NCBI GenBank assembly: GCA_044359885.1
Contig: JBIKLI010000144.1
Coordinates: 1 to 10,235 of the forward strand
DNA: 10,235 nucleotides
From: CAIOSQ01 sp044359885
GTDB taxonomy: Bacteria > Pseudomonadota > Alphaproteobacteria > CACIAM-22H2
Direction: 5' to 3'
The notes under the pieces were generated by a model. The model was not told the origin of the DNA, ran no database searches, and saw only the letters and a program-made list of their open reading frames with translations. Made by a program: the position numbers and the translations under genes. Every line of letters starts with the position of its first letter. The first letter of the stretch is position 1. Below are positions 8,365 through 10,235 of the stretch, piece after piece.

Positions 8365-8399
8365 CGCCGCCGCGCCGCCCCGACGGCGGCGCGGCGGCG
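8365..8399 (+). promoter_or_regulatory. Perfect 15-bp GC stem-loop between binding-protein and permease genes
   Basis: CGCCGCCGCGCCGCC (8365-8379) and its exact reverse complement (8385-8399) are separated by a 5-base loop, CCGAC. The stem starts 6 bases after the binding-protein stop and ends 14 bases before the permease ATG. No T-tract follows. In transport operons such intercistronic hairpins (for example between malE and malF) protect the upstream message from 3' exonucleases or attenuate readthrough, giving more binding protein than permease. The structure is directly visible; the role is inferred. Confidence 0.8.
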
Positions 8400-8413
8400 G
8401 ACCTCGTCCCCCG

Positions 8414-9364
8414 ATGCCGGTCCGCTTCCTCGCCGAACGCGCCGTCGACCTCGCCATCGTCGTCTTCGGCGTCTCGATCATCGTCTTCCTGATGATCCGC
8501 ATGATCCCGGGCGACGCGGTGGCCATCATGCTCGGCGCCAACACCGAGATCACGCCCGAGCGCCTTGCGAGCCTGCGCGCGCGGGTCGGCCTCGACCGCC
8601 CGCTGGTCGAGCAGTATTTCGTCTGGGCCGGACGCGCGCTGTCCGGCGATCTCGGCACCAGCCTGTGGACGGGCCGGCCGGTCGTCGAGGAGATCACCGC
8701 CAACATCGGCGTCACGCTGCAGCTGCTGGTCATGTCGCTGGCGCTGGGCGCCGGCCTCGCGATCCCGGCGGGCTGCGCCATGGCGCGGGTGCGCGGCGGC
8801 GCCGCCGACGTCGCGCTGCGCATCGTCACCATCGCCGGCATCACGGTGCCGTCCTTCTGGCTCGGCATCGTCATGATCCTGGCGCTGGCGACGCTGGCGC
8901 CGGGCTTTCCCAGCCTGGGCCACGTGCCCTTCGCGCAGGATCCGCTCGGCAACCTGCAGCGCATGCTGCTGCCGTCGCTGGCGCTGGGCCTGCCGATCCT
9001 CGCGTCGCTGTCGCGCCTGGTGCGCACGGCGATGCTCGACGCGCTGGGACAGGACTATGTCCGTACCGCGCGCGCCAAGGGCGTCGGCGAACGCGCGGTC
9101 GTCTATCGCCATGCCCTGCGCAACGCGCTGCTGCCCTTCGTGACCAGCGTCGGCATCACCGCAGGATATCTCTTCGGCGGCGCGATCGTGGTCGAGCAGG
9201 TCTTCGCGCTGCCGGGCCTGGGCCGCCTGATCGTCGGCGCGATCGGCGAGCGCAACTATCCGCTGATCCAGGCCGCGATCCTGCTGGTCACCGTCGGCTT
9301 CGTGGCCGTCAATTTCGCGGTCGACATGCTCTATGCGGCGATCGACCCGCGCGTGCGGCGCTGA
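8414..9364 (+). CDS. Dpp/Opp-type ABC transporter permease (DppB-like)
   Basis: A 316-residue inner-membrane permease. The N-terminal segment (about 11-30, VDLAIVVFGVSIIVFLMIRM) ends in the subfamily hallmark IPGD (31-34). Next come a periplasmic region with VGLDRPLVEQYFVW (58-71) and GDLGTS (78-83), then membrane segments near 100-122, 135-162, 185-200, 243-262 and 285-308. The EAA coupling loop that docks on the ATPase is at about 209-240 (DYVRTARAKGVGE...RHALRNALLP). ATG 8414 is chosen because homology begins there; extension upstream would run back through the hairpin and into the binding-protein gene. No good Shine-Dalgarno lies before it, since the only purine-rich stretch is in the hairpin arm, so expression may be held low. 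The DppC-like partner starts 4 bases after its stop. It forms the membrane channel with that protein. Confidence 0.94.
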   Translation: MPVRFLAERAVDLAIVVFGVSIIVFLMIRMIPGDAVAIMLGANTEITPERLASLRARVGLDRPLVEQYFVWAGRALSGDLGTSLWTGRPVVEEITANIGVTLQLLVMSLALGAGLAIPAGCAMARVRGGAADVALRIVTIAGITVPSFWLGIVMILALATLAPGFPSLGHVPFAQDPLGNLQRMLLPSLALGLPILASLSRLVRTAMLDALGQDYVRTARAKGVGERAVVYRHALRNALLPFVTSVGITAGYLFGGAIVVEQVFALPGLGRLIVGAIGERNYPLIQAAILLVTVGFVAVNFAVDMLYAAIDPRVRR

Positions 9365-9367
9365 GCG

Positions 9368-10195
9368 ATGCGCGACCTCGTCCGCCGGCAGCCGCTGCTG
9401 TGCTTCGCCGTCGCGCTGGTGGCGCTGCAGGTCGCGCTGGCGATCCTCGCGCCCTGGATCGCGCCCTACGATCCGCTGGCGCAGACCGTGATCCGCCGCC
9501 TCAGGCCGCCCGGGGCGCAGAACTGGCTGGGAACCGACCAGCTGGGCCGCGACGTGCTCTCGCGCATCCTGCACGGCTATCGCGGCTCGCTCGCCATCTC
9601 CGGCTCGGCGGTCGCGCTGTCGCTGGTCGCCGGTGGCGCGATCGGCATGATCTCGGCCTATCGCCGCGGCTGGACCGAGCGCATTGCGATGCGCATCATG
9701 GACGTGATCTTCGCCTTTCCGCTGATGCTGCTGGCGATCGGCATCATCGCCATCCTCGGCCCGCGCCCCTGGACCACGGCGCTGGCCATCGCCGTCGTCT
9801 ACACCCCGATCTTCGCGCGGCTGATCCGCGCCCCCGCGCTGGTGATCGCGCAGAGCGAATACGTCGCCGGGGCCCGGGCGATCGGCGCCTCCGACGCGCG
9901 CATCCTGCTGCGCCACATGCTGCCCAACCTCGCCAGCATCCTGCTGGTCCAGGCGAGCCTGCTGCTCTCGGCCGCGATCCTGGTCGAGGCCTCGCTCTCC
10001 TTCCTCGGCCTCGGCACCCAGCCGCCGACGCCGTCGCTGGGGCTGATGCTGTCGGAGGGGCGCAACTTCCTGCTGCTTGGCCCGTGGGCCGCGATCTTCG
10101 CAGGCTTCGCGATCCTGTTCCTGTCCTTCGGGTTCAACCTGCTCGGCGACGCGCTGCGCGACACGCTGGACCCGCGCCTGAGGAAGCTGTCGTGA
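9368..10195 (+). CDS. Dpp/Opp-type ABC transporter permease (DppC-like)
   Basis: A 275-residue inner-membrane permease. The OppC-type N-terminal segment (about 11-30) is followed by IAPYDP (31-36) and the hallmark LGTDQLGRDVLSR (54-66). Membrane segments lie near 75-97, 112-130, 136-155, 188-208 and 240-260. The EAA loop is at about 163-190 (SEYVAGARAIGASDARILLRHMLPN region), followed by EASLSFLGLGTQPPTPSLG and SEGR typical of the C subunit. ATG 9368 starts 3 bases after the DppB-like stop. Its own stop overlaps the next GTG in a GTGA junction. It heterodimerises with the DppB-like protein and uses the two ATPases encoded leftward from anmK. Confidence 0.94.
   Translation: MRDLVRRQPLLCFAVALVALQVALAILAPWIAPYDPLAQTVIRRLRPPGAQNWLGTDQLGRDVLSRILHGYRGSLAISGSAVALSLVAGGAIGMISAYRRGWTERIAMRIMDVIFAFPLMLLAIGIIAILGPRPWTTALAIAVVYTPIFARLIRAPALVIAQSEYVAGARAIGASDARILLRHMLPNLASILLVQASLLLSAAILVEASLSFLGLGTQPPTPSLGLMLSEGRNFLLLGPWAAIFAGFAILFLSFGFNLLGDALRDTLDPRLRKLS
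10179..10186 (+). promoter_or_regulatory. Ribosome binding site before the truncated last gene
   Basis: TGAGGAAG ends 5 bases before GTG 10192 and lies inside the DppC-like coding sequence. It is good support that the GTG opens a real gene continuing past the window. Confidence 0.6.
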
Positions 10196-10235
10196 GGATC
10201 CGGCGGGTCGCGCCGCAGGACATCCCGGCGCTGGC
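10192..10235 (+). CDS. Probable GNAT-family N-acetyltransferase, 5' end only
   Basis: Only 14 codons are in the window. They read (M)RIRRVAPQDIPAL, which matches the usual opening of GNAT acetyltransferases (a short beta strand, then the A-x-x-x-D-I-P-A-L helix start). GTG 10192-10194 overlaps the DppC-like stop by 4 bases and is preceded by TGAGGAAG, so it belongs to the importer operon. A GNAT could acetylate an imported sugar or peptide amine, or detoxify a product, but with no catalytic part visible this cannot be judged. The family call rests on the N-terminal pattern alone. Confidence 0.55.
   Translation, partial: MRIRRVAPQDIPAL

Noticed and set aside
6712..9916. Very long open frames on the - strand opposite the binding-protein and permease genes (about 771 and 536 codons)
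   Set aside because: They are antisense to well-supported genes, are rich in Arg, Ala, Asp and Gln low-complexity stretches, and show no family motif. Such frames are expected at about 70% GC.

Overview
The window is roughly 70% GC, nearly every base is coding, and genes overlap by 4 bases or sit a few bases apart. GC content, codon use and gene families suggest a high-GC proteobacterium, most likely an alphaproteobacterium (Rhodospirillales or Hyphomicrobiales type). That placement is inference: there is no rRNA or other marker gene here.

Left block (1-2631, + strand): the 3' end of a D-isomer-specific 2-hydroxyacid dehydrogenase, then a complete Ldh2-type (malate/L-lactate/sulfolactate family) dehydrogenase, then a Gfo/Idh/MocA oxidoreductase. 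They are joined by GTGA stop/start overlaps and look like the tail of a catabolic operon for a hydroxy acid or sugar acid. The substrate cannot be read from the sequence. The block ends against a convergent operon at a small palindrome that contains both stop codons.

Right block (2654-10235): two divergent transcription units around a 192-base control region. Leftward (- strand) run anmK (anhydro-N-acetylmuramic acid kinase), a DppD-like ATPase, a DppF-like ATPase and a cytoplasmic beta-lactamase-fold serine hydrolase. Rightward (+ strand) run a family 5 periplasmic peptide-binding protein, a DppB-like permease, a DppC-like permease and the first 14 codons of a probable GNAT acetyltransferase. 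Together they make one complete five-part Dpp/Opp-type importer split over two divergent operons.

The most informative association is AnmK with this importer and with a YfeW/AmiE-like serine hydrolase. AnmK acts only on a peptidoglycan turnover product, 1,6-anhydro-MurNAc. The working model is a muropeptide import and recycling locus: the binding protein and permeases bring in anhydromuropeptides, the serine hydrolase removes or trims the stem peptide, and AnmK phosphorylates the released anhydroMurNAc to MurNAc-6-phosphate. No MurQ, NagZ, AmpD, LdcA or transcriptional regulator is visible within the window, so the pathway would have to be completed elsewhere. A perfect 15-bp GC stem-loop directly after the binding-protein gene probably sets the ratio of binding protein to permease.

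No tRNA, rRNA, CRISPR array, insertion sequence or integration site was seen, and there is no gene-free stretch above 300 bases.
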